Positions 1 through 13,543 of a stretch of DNA of 64,000 nt are shown here, piece after piece. The stretch is taken from contig NZ_CP093302.1 in the NCBI RefSeq assembly GCF_024362765.1, positions 182,001 through 246,000 on the forward strand, given 5' to 3'. Both the position numbers and the translations under genes were made by a program. The stretch is from Alkalihalobacillus sp. LMS6. GTDB taxonomy: Bacteria; Bacillota; Bacilli; Bacillales; Bacillaceae_D. Each line of letters starts with the position of its first letter. Within the stretch, counting starts at the first letter, position 1. The notes under the pieces were generated by a model. It saw only the letters and a program-made list of their open reading frames with translations, was not told the DNA's origin and made no database searches.

Positions 1-28
1 ATGCAGAAGCGGTTTATCTAACCATGCA

Positions 29-56
29 TTTACAACGAGTTCAGAATAAATATAAA
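29..56 (+). promoter_or_regulatory. Candidate sigma-A promoter of ptsG
   Basis: A TTTACA -35 box at 29-34 and a TATAAA -10 box at 51-56 are separated by 16 bases. The predicted transcript would begin just before the antiterminator region described next. Read from sequence only. Confidence 0.5.
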
Positions 57-61
57 TAGTC

Positions 62-140
62 GTGTGACTGATTCGATCAGGCATGAGGTAATGTGAACTG
101 TCCTTAGGGGTAGTCTATTTTCCTCATGCCTTTTTTGTTT
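62..140 (+). promoter_or_regulatory. GlcT-type ribonucleic antiterminator (RAT) and overlapping terminator before ptsG
   Basis: The 3' part of a RAT-like sequence (around 62-90, ending TCAGGCATGAGG) overlaps the left arm of a terminator. The stem is GGCATGAGG (80-88) with CCTCATGCC (122-130), followed by six T residues and more T-rich sequence. Transcripts of the glucose PTS gene in Bacillus are known to carry this arrangement: unphosphorylated GlcT binds the RAT and prevents the terminator from forming when glucose is present. The glcT gene itself would lie to the left of the window and is not seen. Confidence 0.8.
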
Positions 141-194
141 GCACGAAATAAACCGTTTTCTTTTTGCTTCACATACTTAGAAAGTTGGGGAGAC

Positions 195-2243
195 ATGTTT
201 AAAAAACTTTTTGGCAACCTGCAAAAAATCGGTAAAGCCTTAATGCTACCAGTAGCCATGTTGCCAGTAGCTGGTTTACTACTCGGTATCGGTGTAGCGT
301 TACAAATGGAAGATACCATATCTTACTTGCCTTTCTTGGATGCAGGCTGGATTCAGCATACTGCAGGGGTAATGGAAGCGGCAGGTGGGATCATCTTTGA
401 TAACCTCGCCTTAATCTTTGCTGTAGGTGTCGCAATTGGCTTAGCAGGAGATGGTGCAGCGGCTCTTGCAGCACTCGTTGGTTACCTTGTTATGAATACG
501 GTAATGGGCGAGTGGCTCGGCGTTACATCAGAAATGGTAGAGGGAGATCCTGGTCTCGCTCATGTACTCGGTATACCGACACTGCAAACCGGTGTCTTTG
601 GTGGTATTTTAGTCGGAATTCTTGCTGCCTTTTGTTACAACCGTTTTCATAATATCGAAATGCCTGCATTCCTTGGTTTCTTTGCAGGAAAACGATTTGT
701 ACCAATTGTGACAGGAGCGCTTACGTTTGTCGTAGCGTTACTCCTCTTAATAATTTGGCCGCCTATTCAAACAGGTCTGAACGAAGTATCGATCTTTTTA
801 TTAGATACAGGTCAATATTTTGCCGTGTTTTTCTTTGGATTTATTAAACGATTACTTATTCCATTTGGCCTTCATCATATTTTCCATGCGCCATTCTGGT
901 TTGAATTCGGTCAATATACGAATGCAGCAGGAGAAATTGTTCGAGGCGATCAGCTCATTTTCTTTGCGCAGCTTCGTGATGGCGTAGAAATTACAGCAGG
1001 GAACTTCATGGCTGGGGAATTTCCAATTATGATGTTTGGTCTACCTGCAGCGGCACTCGCCATGTACCATGTGGCAAAACCTGAAAAGAAAAAAGTCGTT
1101 GCTGGGCTAATGATTTCAGCTGCATTGACATCATTTTTAACGGGAATTACGGAGCCGCTTGAATTTATGTTTTTATTTGTAGCGCCAGTGCTATTTGTCA
1201 TTCATGCGTTTCTTGACGGGATTTCATTTGTGTTAATGACATACTTTAGTGTCAACGTCGGGTATACGTTCTCCGGTGGAGCGATTGATTTCTTCTTATT
1301 CGGGATCTTACCTAATCAAGACGGTTGGTGGATCACGATTATTCTAGGTCTATTCTTTGCCGTTATTTATTACACGATTTTCCGCTTTGCGATTGTGAAA
1401 TTTAATTTAAAAACACCTGGTCGCGAAGTAGAAGAGGACGATGGAGATCATGAAAAAGGCAAAGATAAAGGTGCCTTAGCAAATAATATCTTAACGGCGA
1501 TGGGTGGAAAAGAAAATATTGCCCATTTAGACGCTTGTATTACGCGACTACGCGTGTCTGTTAATGACATTAAAGCTGTCGATAAGAAAGAACTGAAACA
1601 TTTAGGCGCTGCAGGCGTGCTTGAGGTGGGGAACAACATTCAAGCAATTTATGGTCCGCGTTCTGAGACGATAAAAGGGCAAATGCAAGACATCATTGCA
1701 GGGAAAACGCCTCGTCCTGTTGAGACAAAACAAGAAGATGAAGTGAAAAAGGAAATCGAAAACATTCAACCAGATGTACTTCAGCAAGAAACGGATACGC
1801 AGCTCGTGTCTCCAATGACTGGAACACTGCATCCGATTTCTGACGTGCCGGACCAAGTGTTTGCTGAGAAAATGATGGGCGATGGGTTTGCAATTGACCC
1901 AACGGATGGAACCGTTGTTTCACCAGTAGAAGGAAAAATTACAACTGTCTTCCCAACGAAGCATGCAATTGGACTAACGTCTGCATCAGGGAGAGAAATT
2001 CTCATCCACATTGGCATTGATACAGTTAAATTAGGCGGAGAAGGCTTTACCGTTTATGTGGAAGAAGGGCAGCATGTTCAAGTTGGAGATAAGCTTGTTG
2101 AGTTTGATCTTGAGTATATTCAACAACAAGCAACATCAGCGATTACACCAGTTGTATTTACAAACTTAGCTGATGGCGAGTCGGTCAAAACAGCTAGTAA
2201 GAGCGTAAAAGCTGGCGACGAGAACATTATTGAAATGAATTGA
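195..2243 (+). CDS. ptsG: Glucose-specific PTS permease, EIICBA
   Basis: This 682-residue membrane protein takes up and phosphorylates glucose using phosphate relayed from HPr. An IIC membrane domain occupies roughly residues 1-420. A IIB domain follows with the phosphorylation cysteine in DACITRLR (about Cys448). A IIA domain ends the protein with the active histidine in LIHIGIDT (about His605). The order IIC-IIB-IIA and the length match Bacillus PtsG. The ATG at 195 follows GGGGAG. A longer open frame from 126 starts inside the terminator loop and cannot be the true start. Expression is probably switched by the upstream RAT/terminator. Other hexose PTS permeases share this layout, but the GlcT-type leader favours glucose. 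Confidence 0.92.
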   Translation: MFKKLFGNLQKIGKALMLPVAMLPVAGLLLGIGVALQMEDTISYLPFLDAGWIQHTAGVMEAAGGIIFDNLALIFAVGVAIGLAGDGAAALAALVGYLVMNTVMGEWLGVTSEMVEGDPGLAHVLGIPTLQTGVFGGILVGILAAFCYNRFHNIEMPAFLGFFAGKRFVPIVTGALTFVVALLLLIIWPPIQTGLNEVSIFLLDTGQYFAVFFFGFIKRLLIPFGLHHIFHAPFWFEFGQYTNAAGEIVRGDQLIFFAQLRDGVEITAGNFMAGEFPIMMFGLPAAALAMYHVAKPEKKKVVAGLMISAALTSFLTGITEPLEFMFLFVAPVLFVIHAFLDGISFVLMTYFSVNVGYTFSGGAIDFFLFGILPNQDGWWITIILGLFFAVIYYTIFRFAIVKFNLKTPGREVEEDDGDHEKGKDKGALANNILTAMGGKENIAHLDACITRLRVSVNDIKAVDKKELKHLGAAGVLEVGNNIQAIYGPRSETIKGQMQDIIAGKTPRPVETKQEDEVKKEIENIQPDVLQQETDTQLVSPMTGTLHPISDVPDQVFAEKMMGDGFAIDPTDGTVVSPVEGKITTVFPTKHAIGLTSASGREILIHIGIDTVKLGGEGFTVYVEEGQHVQVGDKLVEFDLEYIQQQATSAITPVVFTNLADGESVKTASKSVKAGDENIIEMN

Positions 2244-2346
2244 TCAACGAAGGACTAGAGTGCGATGCGCTCTAGTTCTTTCTTTAATTTATGTATGCTA
2301 TACTAAAGAGAATCACGTGTTTGTTTCAAAGGATGGTGCATAAATC

Positions 2347-3399
2347 ATGACAGATCAAGAAATATTGGAAGCGCTAAAACGGGTTAAAGACCGCGATTTA
2401 GATAAAAGTATTGTCGATACAGGTGGCGTCCGTGAAATTAAAAATAAAAACGGCAACCTAAGCTTAAAAATTGCCCTTGCGCGAACGGGCACATCGGAAC
2501 AAATGCAAGTACAGCAAGAAATTGTGAACGTGTTAAAAAGTGAAGGTGCAAGCTCAGTCGGGCTTCGCTTTGATACATTAACAGATGAAGAAATTGACTC
2601 ATTAGGCGGTTCAAAAGAAGAGCCGTTTAAAGGGCCAGCGTTATTAGCGCCAGACAGTAAGACAACGTTCATCACCGTTGCAAGTGGAAAAGGCGGCGTT
2701 GGGAAATCAACGGTTACAGTAAATACAGCTGTCTCTCTAGCGAGGCTAGGGAAGAAAGTCGGCATTATTGATGCGGATATTTACGGCTTCAGCGTACCGG
2801 ACATGATGGGAATTGAAGAGCGTCCTAAAGTAATCGACAAGCGTATTCACCCAGTAGAACGATTTGGTGTAAAAGTCATTTCAATGGGCTTCTTTGTAGA
2901 AGACAATGCACCCGTCATATGGAGAGGGCCAATGCTAGGGAAAATGATTAATCAGTTTTTCTCTGAGTGTGAGTGGGGCGAATTAGACTACCTCATTTTA
3001 GACTTACCTCCAGGTACAGGAGATGTAGCCCTTGATTTACACTCCATGTTACCAGATTCTAAAGAATTACTCGTCACAACACCGCATGCAACAGCTGCAT
3101 TTGTTGCCGCGCGTGCAGGTGCGATGGCGATTAAAACAAACCATGAAATGCTCGGTGTAGTCGAAAACATGGCTTACTTTGAAAGCAAGAAAACAGGCGA
3201 GAAAGAATATGTGTTTGGACAAGGCGGGGGTCCACGTTTAGCAGAAGAGTTAAAAACGGATCTTCTCGCGCAGATTCCACTTGGACAACCTGTTGTGAGG
3301 GAAGAAGACTTTGCGCCTTCTATTTATGGAGAAGAGCACCCAATCGGGGAGATCTATAAAGAATTAGCCGAAGCGATTGCGTTCAAAGTAGAAAGATAA
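2347..3399 (+). CDS. salA: Mrp/NBP35-family ATP-binding protein SalA
   Basis: This 350-residue cytoplasmic protein combines an N-terminal MIP18/DUF59-like domain (about residues 1-85) with a deviant Walker P-loop ATPase domain. The P-loop GKGGVGKST lies near residue 115, followed by DADIYGFSVPDMMG and LILDLPPGTGDV. Family members act as iron-sulfur cluster carriers. The Bacillus subtilis member SalA, which sits beside gerD and kbaA as here, also influences protease expression by repressing scoC. The conserved neighbourhood supports the symbol. The MKP-like CxxC of true cluster carriers is not evident, so the regulatory role is more likely than cluster delivery. It has its own 100-base upstream gap after ptsG. 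Confidence 0.88.
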   Translation: MTDQEILEALKRVKDRDLDKSIVDTGGVREIKNKNGNLSLKIALARTGTSEQMQVQQEIVNVLKSEGASSVGLRFDTLTDEEIDSLGGSKEEPFKGPALLAPDSKTTFITVASGKGGVGKSTVTVNTAVSLARLGKKVGIIDADIYGFSVPDMMGIEERPKVIDKRIHPVERFGVKVISMGFFVEDNAPVIWRGPMLGKMINQFFSECEWGELDYLILDLPPGTGDVALDLHSMLPDSKELLVTTPHATAAFVAARAGAMAIKTNHEMLGVVENMAYFESKKTGEKEYVFGQGGGPRLAEELKTDLLAQIPLGQPVVREEDFAPSIYGEEHPIGEIYKELAEAIAFKVER

Positions 3400-3404
3400 G
3401 AAAA

Positions 3405-3440
3405 AAGGACTGACCCAAACCTGGGTTCAGTCCTTTATTC
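3405..3440. terminator. Bidirectional terminator between salA and gerD
   Basis: An inverted repeat pairs AAGGACTGACCCA with TGGGTTCAGTCCTT and has an A-run on the left and T residues on the right. It can therefore end transcription from both converging genes. Confidence 0.85.
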
Positions 3441-4022
3441 ATCTTCCCCTTCGTTGTCTTCACTGTTACTTTGGTCTTCAATCGCTTTACTCATCAATCC
3501 TGACATCTTAGCTGCAAAATAAGGACTTTCTAACGCTTCACTCATAATCCCCATTACTTGTTCGCGGTACTCTTTTGATTTCATAAGTTCCATTGCTTGC
3601 TCACCCATTTGAGGGTCTTTTAAAATATCCATCATCATTTGCTGGTAGGAAGGATCCTTCATGAGCGATTTTAAGATCTTCTCATTTTCCCCTTGCATAC
3701 TTTCTGCAAAAGACTTTGCAAATTCAGGGTCTTTCATGACCTCTTGCCAGTACGCCTTGCCTTCGTCGGAAGTCAACGTATCTTGAATGGTTTGTTTCAC
3801 AAACGCGCTATCCATAACAATTTCTTCGCGCATGTCTTCTTCTGCAATTAAATCATGCAACGCTTTTTTACCTTCATCGGTTTTAAGCAAGTCAATGACC
3901 ATTTTCTTTGTACCTTCATAGTCGGTATTTTGTTGAGCTTCTGTTTGTGCGCAGCCAGTTAAAACAACGAACAATAAAGAACATACAATGATAGCGAGAT
4001 AGGAATGTTTTTTTATCGGCAT
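3435..4022 (-). CDS. gerD: Spore germination lipoprotein GerD
   Basis: This 195-residue lipoprotein has a basic N-terminus, a hydrophobic segment and the lipobox LTGC, followed by a long helical body rich in Met, Lys and Glu with repeated FxxxMxxDPxxxxxM-like turns. GerD is known to sit in the inner spore membrane and to cluster the nutrient germinant receptors into the germinosome. I chose the ATG at 4022 because AAAGGA lies nine bases upstream and because the signal peptide starts there; the frame stays open for 23 further codons. The gene order salA-gerD-kbaA-pdaB matches B. subtilis. A sequence resembling a forespore (sigma-G) promoter lies near 4060-4085, but I hold this loosely. Confidence 0.92.
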   Translation of the reverse strand: MPIKKHSYLAIIVCSLLFVVLTGCAQTEAQQNTDYEGTKKMVIDLLKTDEGKKALHDLIAEEDMREEIVMDSAFVKQTIQDTLTSDEGKAYWQEVMKDPEFAKSFAESMQGENEKILKSLMKDPSYQQMMMDILKDPQMGEQAMELMKSKEYREQVMGIMSEALESPYFAAKMSGLMSKAIEDQSNSEDNEGEDE

Positions 4023-4155
4023 CCTTAGAATCCTTTCTGTCTTAGATGTGTCCTTAGTGTTTGTTTTCGTTGATAAAATATGCATAAACAAGCTGGTGTT
4101 TCTGAACTAAGGTTGCTACAATTAAAAATGGATTCTAAAACTGGGGGATTTGCTT

Positions 4156-4740
4156 GTGAACAGCAGAAAAGTTGTTTTTATATTTTGGTCCACATTGCTT
4201 TTAGGAAGTCTAAGTGGTGGGCTTGTCGGTGTTTTGATGAACCTCGATCAATATGTAGGCGATGGAATGGAGAACTTTCTGATTGGCATAGTGTGGATGC
4301 TCGGTATTAGTGCCGCATTTACACTTGTATCTCAAATGGGATTTTTCGCTTATTTGTTTATTCATCGATTTGGTCTCGGATTGTCACGGTCACATAAATT
4401 ATGGAACCGCATCCAGTGGGTGCTAATTGTATTTGTCTTTTTTGACCTTGTTTATTTTCGATATATTGCGTTTGGAGAAAATGATTCGTTTTGGGGTTAT
4501 TTAATCATTCCAACAGTATTGTTCATTTATGCGCTAATTATCGCAACCATTAAAGCAAAACAAACAAACAAAGGCGCATTTGTTCCTGCCTTATTCTTTA
4601 TGTTTGTTATTACAACCGTTGAATGGGTACCTGCACTTGTTGCAAATGACTCAAATTGGCTCGTTTTGTATTTAACACCTTTATTAGTAGGAAATACATA
4701 TCAACTTCTTTTATTACATCGACTTCATAACAAAACCTGA
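4156..4740 (+). CDS. kbaA: KinB-signalling pathway activation protein KbaA
   Basis: This 194-residue integral membrane protein is predicted to have about six membrane segments. KbaA is required for the KinB input into the Spo0A phosphorelay that starts sporulation. The start is decided by the ribosome binding site: GGGGG at 4143-4147 is well spaced from the GTG at 4156, whereas the in-frame TTG at 4150 is too close. The N-terminus then reads NSRKVVFIFWSTLLLG, as expected for the family. It diverges from gerD and converges on pdaB. Confidence 0.88.
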   Translation: MNSRKVVFIFWSTLLLGSLSGGLVGVLMNLDQYVGDGMENFLIGIVWMLGISAAFTLVSQMGFFAYLFIHRFGLGLSRSHKLWNRIQWVLIVFVFFDLVYFRYIAFGENDSFWGYLIIPTVLFIYALIIATIKAKQTNKGAFVPALFFMFVITTVEWVPALVANDSNWLVLYLTPLLVGNTYQLLLLHRLHNKT

Positions 4741-4764
4741 CCGTATAACGATCAGGTTTTTCTT
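4733..4764. terminator. Terminator shared by kbaA and pdaB
   Basis: AAACCTGA and TCAGGTTT form the stem, overlapping the kbaA stop codon, with T residues on the right side and A residues on the left. It lies at the convergent end of the two genes. Confidence 0.8.
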
Positions 4765-5524
4765 ATTTAACTTCTTCATTTTCTGCATCAGTATGCGACA
4801 TCAATTCCTCAATTGTCGCAAAATCGTAGCCGTCTTGCTTCAAGCCTTTTAAAATTTTTGGTAAAGCCGCAGCGGTTTGCTTAACAGAATCAGATGCATG
4901 AAAAAGTAAGACGTCTCCAGCCCCAGTTTGCTCTAAACTATTTTTAACAATGGTTTCGGTTCCTGGGTTCTCATAATCATAAGAATTAATACTCCAATGA
5001 ATAATATCCATACTTTGCTGGTCCGCCAGTTCAAGGGTTTTTGGCGAAAATGCCCCATTTGGAGGTCTTAGTAAAGTAGGTGTTTCACCTGTTAACTCCT
5101 CTAAAACTTGCTTGCTCCGGCGCATATCTTGAACAACTTGTGCTTCATCAAGAGACGTATAATTCTTGTATTGGTATCCGTGACTTCCAATGGTGTAACC
5201 AGCATCAGCAATTTCTTCTACAAGGTCCGGGTATGTTTCAGCCCATGAAGCTAAAAGAAAAAATGTGGCATGTTCGACATCATTCTGCTGCAACACCTCA
5301 AGGATAGGAGACACATTGTGCTCGCCCCAACTAATATTAAAGGTCAGGGCAACCTTTTGTTCGCTATCCTCCGCTTTATAAAAAGCCTGTGGGCCATCTG
5401 GTGTAGAAAAGACTGGCACATAATCCCGCTGTATAACGAGCCAACTTGCAACAAATAAAGCTGCAACGCAAATAAATAAAACTGGTTTCCACTTTGATAA
5501 ATTAATGACCCATATCCCTTTCAC
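4763..5524 (-). CDS. pdaB: Polysaccharide deacetylase-family sporulation protein PdaB
   Basis: This 253-residue protein has an N-terminal membrane anchor (about residues 11-30) and a NodB deacetylase-type fold. The first motif reads TFNISWGE rather than the catalytic TFDDGP, followed by SHGYQ, RPPNG and LLFHASD. The altered first motif is characteristic of PdaB, which is needed to maintain the spore after cortex formation but whose deacetylase activity is uncertain. The start is a GTG preceded by AAAGGAG; the nearby ATG runs into a stop. Its place after kbaA matches B. subtilis. Confidence 0.88.
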   Translation of the reverse strand: MKGIWVINLSKWKPVLFICVAALFVASWLVIQRDYVPVFSTPDGPQAFYKAEDSEQKVALTFNISWGEHNVSPILEVLQQNDVEHATFFLLASWAETYPDLVEEIADAGYTIGSHGYQYKNYTSLDEAQVVQDMRRSKQVLEELTGETPTLLRPPNGAFSPKTLELADQQSMDIIHWSINSYDYENPGTETIVKNSLEQTGAGDVLLFHASDSVKQTAAALPKILKGLKQDGYDFATIEELMSHTDAENEEVK

Positions 5525-5649
5525 GGCATTCGCTCCTTTAAACTCGTCCTCTTATAGAAAAGATATGATTGTCCGAAAAAAATATGAATAAAACCTATGC
5601 AGTTTGAAAAGACTGTTTTATTAGGCACGAGGATATTAGGAGGAACAAC

Positions 5650-5889
5650 ATGCGAGGGATACTCATTTCAGATAAAGAGACGAAAGAGCTTGAATACATA
5701 TTAAAGAGAGAATTAGAAGAACTACTGCTTGATTTAACAGATGAGCGAATCGATCAGGTTGTAAAAAATCTCATGATAGAAAAATACGAAATCGTCTTTA
5801 ACCTTTATAAACGTGTATCTTTACCATCCGATCACAAAGAGTATGCATTTCAGCTGAATCAAGTAATGAAAAAAATAAACAAAATATAG
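5650..5889 (+). CDS. Small conserved-looking protein of unknown function
   Basis: This 79-residue charged protein has no signal peptide or membrane segment and looks mostly helical (LEYILKRELEELLLDLTDE, then a Lys-rich tail ending KKINKI). A strong ribosome binding site (TTAGGAGG) lies just upstream of the ATG, and the gene is divergent from pdaB. It ends one base before the first rrn promoter. I do not recognise the family. The good start signals make it a real gene despite its size. Confidence 0.65.
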   Translation: MRGILISDKETKELEYILKRELEELLLDLTDERIDQVVKNLMIEKYEIVFNLYKRVSLPSDHKEYAFQLNQVMKKINKI

Positions 5890-5918
5890 TTGATTTTGTA
5901 GATTAATGATGATATATT
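5890..5918 (+). promoter_or_regulatory. Upstream rrn promoter (P1)
   Basis: TTGATT at 5890-5895 and TATATT at 5913-5918 are spaced by exactly 17 bases, giving a strong sigma-A match upstream of a complete rRNA operon. Confidence 0.7.
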
Positions 5919-5975
5919 AATAAAACCGCGTTGAGGAAAGCCAATTTCTTCTAAAAAACTTTTTTTAAAAAAGAT

Positions 5976-6004
5976 TTGACATTTTAATCGCGGTCATGTA
6001 AAGT
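5976..6004 (+). promoter_or_regulatory. Downstream rrn promoter (P2)
   Basis: A perfect TTGACA at 5976-5981 is followed after 17 bases by TAAAGT at 5999-6004. Tandem P1/P2 promoters are usual for Bacillus rrn operons. Confidence 0.75.
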
Positions 6005-6043
6005 ATTAGGAGTCGCCAAGAGAGATCGAGGCGCAAACGAGTT

Positions 6044-6209
6044 CTTTGAAAACTGAACAAAAGCCAAGCGTAAAAGAGATACAAGGTATCTCGTCAATGA
6101 AGTTAGACACAGCTTTTAAAAAATGTGCAACAGCTTAGGATCTTCGACTAAGACCGCAACATCCGTGTTGCAACGTCGAAGTCAACACATCCGTGTGTAA
6201 GAAAACACT
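6044..6209 (+). other. 16S precursor leader with processing stem
   Basis: The stretch around 6044-6063 (CTTTGAAAACTGAACAAAAG) is complementary, with few mismatches, to 7815-7834 just past the 16S gene, so the two can form the long duplex cut during 16S maturation. Two further small hairpins with TCCG loops (GCAACA/TGTTGC and ACACA/TGTGT) lie near 6158-6199. Confidence 0.65.
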
Positions 6210-11078
<4,869 letters not shown>

Positions 11079-11086
11079 AAATTTTT

Positions 11087-11127
11087 TCTTGACGTGAGTT
11101 TGATTTCTAGATTTAGTTTTGAAAGAA
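11087..11127 (+). other. 3' strand of the 23S precursor processing stem
   Basis: This segment, containing GATTTCTAGATTTAGTTTTG, is largely complementary to 7914-7950. The pairing would bring together both ends of the 23S precursor for RNase III-type cleavage. Confidence 0.6.
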
Positions 11128-11199
11128 TCGTTGATTCTTTTACCTTTGACAACGAGAAACAAGACGAAGAGATTCGTCGTTGATCGAACGTCAACATAG

Positions 11200-11315
11200 T
11201 CTGGTGGCAATAGCAAAGAGGTCACACCCGTTCCCATGCCGAACACGGTCGTTAAGCTCTTTTGCGCCGATGGTAGTTGGGGGCTTCCCCCTGTGAGAGT
11301 AGGACGTTGCCAGGC
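11200..11315 (+). rRNA. rrf: 5S ribosomal RNA (rrn operon copy)
   Basis: The 116-base gene begins TCTGGTGGCAATAGC, contains the conserved CACACCCGTTCCCATGCCG and ends at GTTGCCAGGC, which pairs with the start. A second 5S gene with compensating changes is found at 21759. Confidence 0.95.
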
Positions 11316-11334
11316 TTACATATTTTTTTGTCGT

Positions 11335-11409
11335 TCCACAGTAGCTCAGTGGTAGAGCTATCGGCTGTTAACCGATCGGTCGCAGGTTCGAATCCTGCCT
11401 GTGGAGCCA
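11335..11409 (+). tRNA. tRNA-Asn (GTT)
   Basis: A cloverleaf forms with acceptor TCCACAG/CTGTGGA, anticodon GTT in loop CTGTTAA and T-loop GGTTCGAATC. The CCA end is encoded. It is the first tRNA after the rrn 5S gene. Confidence 0.95.
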
Positions 11410-11417
11410 TTTTTTAT

Positions 11418-11490
11418 GCTTCCATAGCTCAGCCGGTAGAGCACCACCATGGTAAGGTGGGGGTCAGCGGTTCAAGTCCGCTTGGAAGCT
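11418..11490 (+). tRNA. tRNA-Thr (GGT)
   Basis: Acceptor arms GCTTCCA/TGGAAGC, the anticodon loop ATGGTAA with anticodon GGT, and T-arm GGTTCAAGTCC are all present. CCA is not encoded. It is probably co-transcribed with the rrn operon. Confidence 0.93.
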
Positions 11491-11512
11491 TTCGTATAAG
11501 TACTGGTACATT

Positions 11513-11547
11513 AAGGTTTCTCCGATGATGGAGAGGCTTATTTTTTT
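11513..11547 (+). terminator. Terminator of the rrn-tRNA operon
   Basis: AAGGTTTCTCC pairs with GGAGAGGCTT, including G-T pairs, and is followed by seven T residues. Confidence 0.75.
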
Positions 11548-11604
11548 GCGTAAAAAGAGGTTTGCAAACCTTTAGTATATTAAAGAAGAAAAATAGTCTT
11601 ATCT

Positions 11605-11805
11605 TTACCGATTCCTTTGGTTATAATTAAATTGTTGTATACAAAATTTTATTATGTAGTATAAAAACATTATAATTAAAACTATAAATGCTAACAAACT
11701 TATTGTCATCAAGTATGCCCCGATAGCAGTATTCAGGACATTATATAAGATGTGTGTCACAACCGTAAAAATAATAGCTGAAATCAAAAAAGTTTTCTTA
11801 TTCAT
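11605..11805 (-). CDS. Small hydrophobic membrane protein
   Basis: This 66-residue protein has two clear membrane segments (about residues 6-24 and 31-53) and a short polar tail ending NYNQRNR. The ATG is preceded by AAGGAG at good spacing. I do not recognise a family. It lies between the rrn operon and a cluster of decayed mobile genes, so it may be accessory. A palindrome with a T-run on this strand (around 11555-11575) could be its terminator. Confidence 0.55.
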   Translation of the reverse strand: MNKKTFLISAIIFTVVTHILYNVLNTAIGAYLMTISLLAFIVLIIMFLYYIIKFCIQQFNYNQRNR

Positions 11806-12010
11806 CCTAAAATCTCCTTCATCTTAAATTTCTTCATAAGATTGAATCAATTGTTAACAATAGTAATTTCTTGTTTAAGGTTATTTTTAATTATCATATC
11901 ATTGTTCTTTGCTTGATAAAAGTTGATGCTATATATTATATGAGCTTGGAATCAATTCTAAGAGTTATAAAGTAGGGCGCTTATAAGTTAAACGCCTATT
12001 AAGGTGATTT
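11806..12010. other. AT-rich intergenic stretch
   Basis: I see no gene here. The nine bases TAGGGCGCT at 11973-11981 recur at 14385-14393 on the far side of the mobile-element remnants. Confidence 0.4.
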
Positions 12011-12258
12011 TTATTTTGAAAACAAGTTCTTACTAAAAATTGTTACGGCATCTCTCTGAATCGAAGGCAACAAATGATTATAGGTATCTAAAGTGGTTAT
12101 AATACTTGAATACCCTAATCTCTCTGCTACTACTTTTACAGGAATACCTTGTAAGAGCATTAACGTAGCATGCGTATGCCTTAAATCGTGAAAACGAATA
12201 GAAGGCACATTTGCATCTTCTTTAAGCTGATACCATTTTCGATTTAGGTTGCGGGGAG
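12011..12258 (-). pseudogene. Tyrosine recombinase (integrase), C-terminal remnant
   Basis: The frame reads TPRNLNRKWYQLKED and then the catalytic box FHDLRHTHATLML, followed by ERLGYSS and the nucleophile tyrosine in LDTYNHLL. This is the C-terminal third of a phage or ICE-type tyrosine integrase, which is normally 370-400 residues long. The upstream part is missing: the sequence joins the stop codon of an unrelated gene at about 12259. It cannot carry out recombination on its own and marks a former integrated element. Confidence 0.85.
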
Positions 12259-12605
12259 TTACAGTGTAAATTGCAGCATATCTTCTAAATCTGCAACTTG
12301 AATGACGAAATTATCAACCTCTGTTCGATCAACGCCGTGTAAATTCAAGCGATGTTCTACAATAGGTAAATTAATTCCAAATACGTTCTCAGAGGTCATT
12401 AAAAGTAAATCATCTATTAAAACGGTCACATTCAAAGCATCTAGATCAAACTCTTCTGCTAGATGAATATTAAAAGGAGCATGTACTACTAACATAAGCT
12501 TTTTTTGATCCCAGTCGATTGATTTGATCACGTACATTTAAAACGATCCATATGGAGGCTTTAATGCCTTCGTAATAGTCATAGTATACTTTGTGTATTT
12601 TGCAA
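12259..12605 (-). pseudogene. Frameshifted, start-less paralogue of the unknown gene at 19770
   Basis: The longest open frame gives a 92-residue product ending VADLEDMLQFTL. The protein encoded at 19770-20111 ends VADVEELLQFTL and matches along its length. Upstream of the internal ATG (12537), another frame reads HKVYYDYYEGIKASIWIVL, which matches VYYDYHDGVEVPIWIVV at the start of the intact copy. The gene is therefore broken by one frameshift near 12537-12540. Its first codons are lost where the IS21-type element begins at about 12598. A shortened protein from 12537 is possible, but no ribosome binding site precedes it. Function unknown. Confidence 0.75.
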
Positions 12606-12644
12606 TAGAAAAGTGCAGAGGTTTGTCACCCGGAATACTTCTCT

Positions 12645-13283
12645 TTATTTTCTTTTAGATAATGCATTTGTTAAGCGACAACTTTCTCCTTGATAAGAGA
12701 TGATATGGGCATGGTGATTCAGCCGATCCACCAATGCAGCGGTCAATCTCGAGTCTACAAATATTCTGTTCCATTGACTGAACTCTAAATTTGACGTGAT
12801 GATTAAACTCTTCTGCTCGTAGAATTCAGAGATAAGTTGGAGTAGTAGCTCAGAGCCCTCTTTACTAAACGGCAGGTAGCTCATTTCATTCAGGATGATT
12901 AAATCTACCTTCTCCAATTTCTTACGAAATGCTGAGAGCTTACTCAACCTTAAGGCTTGTTCCAATTCTTCTACTAAATGAGCTACACGGTAAAAACGGA
13001 CTTCATAGCCATTTTCACACGCTTTCCTTCCCAATCCCGTCGCTAGATGAGTTTTCCCAGTTCCTGGTGACCCTACCAATACAACGCTTTCTCCTTTTTC
13101 AATAAAACTCAAACTGCATATTTCCTCTTTAGACGTATGAGGTGGAAACCGAATTTGTTCTGTCCATTCATAGGTATGAAGATTTTTCTTATCCAAAAAC
13201 TTGGCCTTTTTTATTAATCTGATAGATTTTGTTTGTTCTCTTAACTTATGTTCTTCGTCAAATAAGTCATTAAGATATTGCAC
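12645..13283 (-). pseudogene. istB: IstB-like ATP-binding protein of IS21, N-terminally truncated
   Basis: The frame gives 212 residues with the AAA-type P-loop GSPGTGKTHLA (about residue 72), the Walker B-like LIILNEMSYLPF, and LIITSNLEFSQW with the following VDRLNHHA. IstB helps the IstA transposase choose its target. Family members are about 250 residues. Here the first 35 or so residues are absent and the frame runs directly into istA-derived sequence. The GTG at 13283 has no convincing ribosome binding site. Confidence 0.8.
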
Positions 13284-13305
13284 CTTATTCTCGAAGGGAA
13301 TTTGA

Positions 13306-13419
13306 TCATATTCTTTGCGGTACGCCAGTTAACCCTAATATTTTCTGTATTTGGGAGATTGATAGACCTTTATTGTTTCTCAAATTTTTGATACAATTAA
13401 TATCAAACATTGCTAGCAT
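13306..13419 (-). pseudogene. istA: IstA transposase, N-terminal remnant
   Basis: From the ATG at 13419, preceded by GGAGG, the product starts MLAMFDINCIKNLRNNKGLS and continues ISQIQKILGL, the helix-turn-helix that opens IS21 transposases. The usual WRTAKKY continuation is present only in a neighbouring frame (NWRTAK), and a stop follows. Everything after about codon 45, including the DDE catalytic core, is gone. Confidence 0.7.
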
Positions 13420-13543
13420 CCTTCCGTTACCTCCGTGAATTGATTCGACACCAATTACGTTAGAGGGACTTGGGGTGACTGGCAAGTCTTTTTTTTTGCC
13501 CTTATTAAAATAAGGGCAGGACTCTGCATTTTTCTGATGCAAA

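Larger units (their letters stand above)
12598..13543 (-). mobile_element. Internally deleted IS21-family insertion sequence
   Basis: Terminal inverted repeats are visible. One end has TTTGCAATAGAAAAGTGCAGAG (two mismatches from the other) at 12599-12620 and the opposite end carries its inverted counterpart at 13522-13543. Between them lie the first codons of istA and the last 200 codons of istB. A complete IS21 element is about 2-2.5 kb, so over 1 kb has been lost. The flanks do not match each other: an IS256-type gene lies on one side and the unknown gene on the other, so a deletion or rearrangement followed insertion. Confidence 0.8.

Noticed and set aside
126-194. N-terminal extension of PtsG from an upstream ATG
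   Set aside because: The ATG is in the right arm of the terminator and lacks a ribosome binding site; the ATG at 195 has both good spacing and the expected N-terminus.
4080-4310. 76-codon frame overlapping the start of kbaA
   Set aside because: It overlaps both the gerD upstream region and kbaA in another frame and has no family resemblance.
13420-13542. Upstream 41 codons of the istA-side frame
   Set aside because: They cross the terminal repeat of the IS21 element; the start behind GGAGG at 13419 is preferred.
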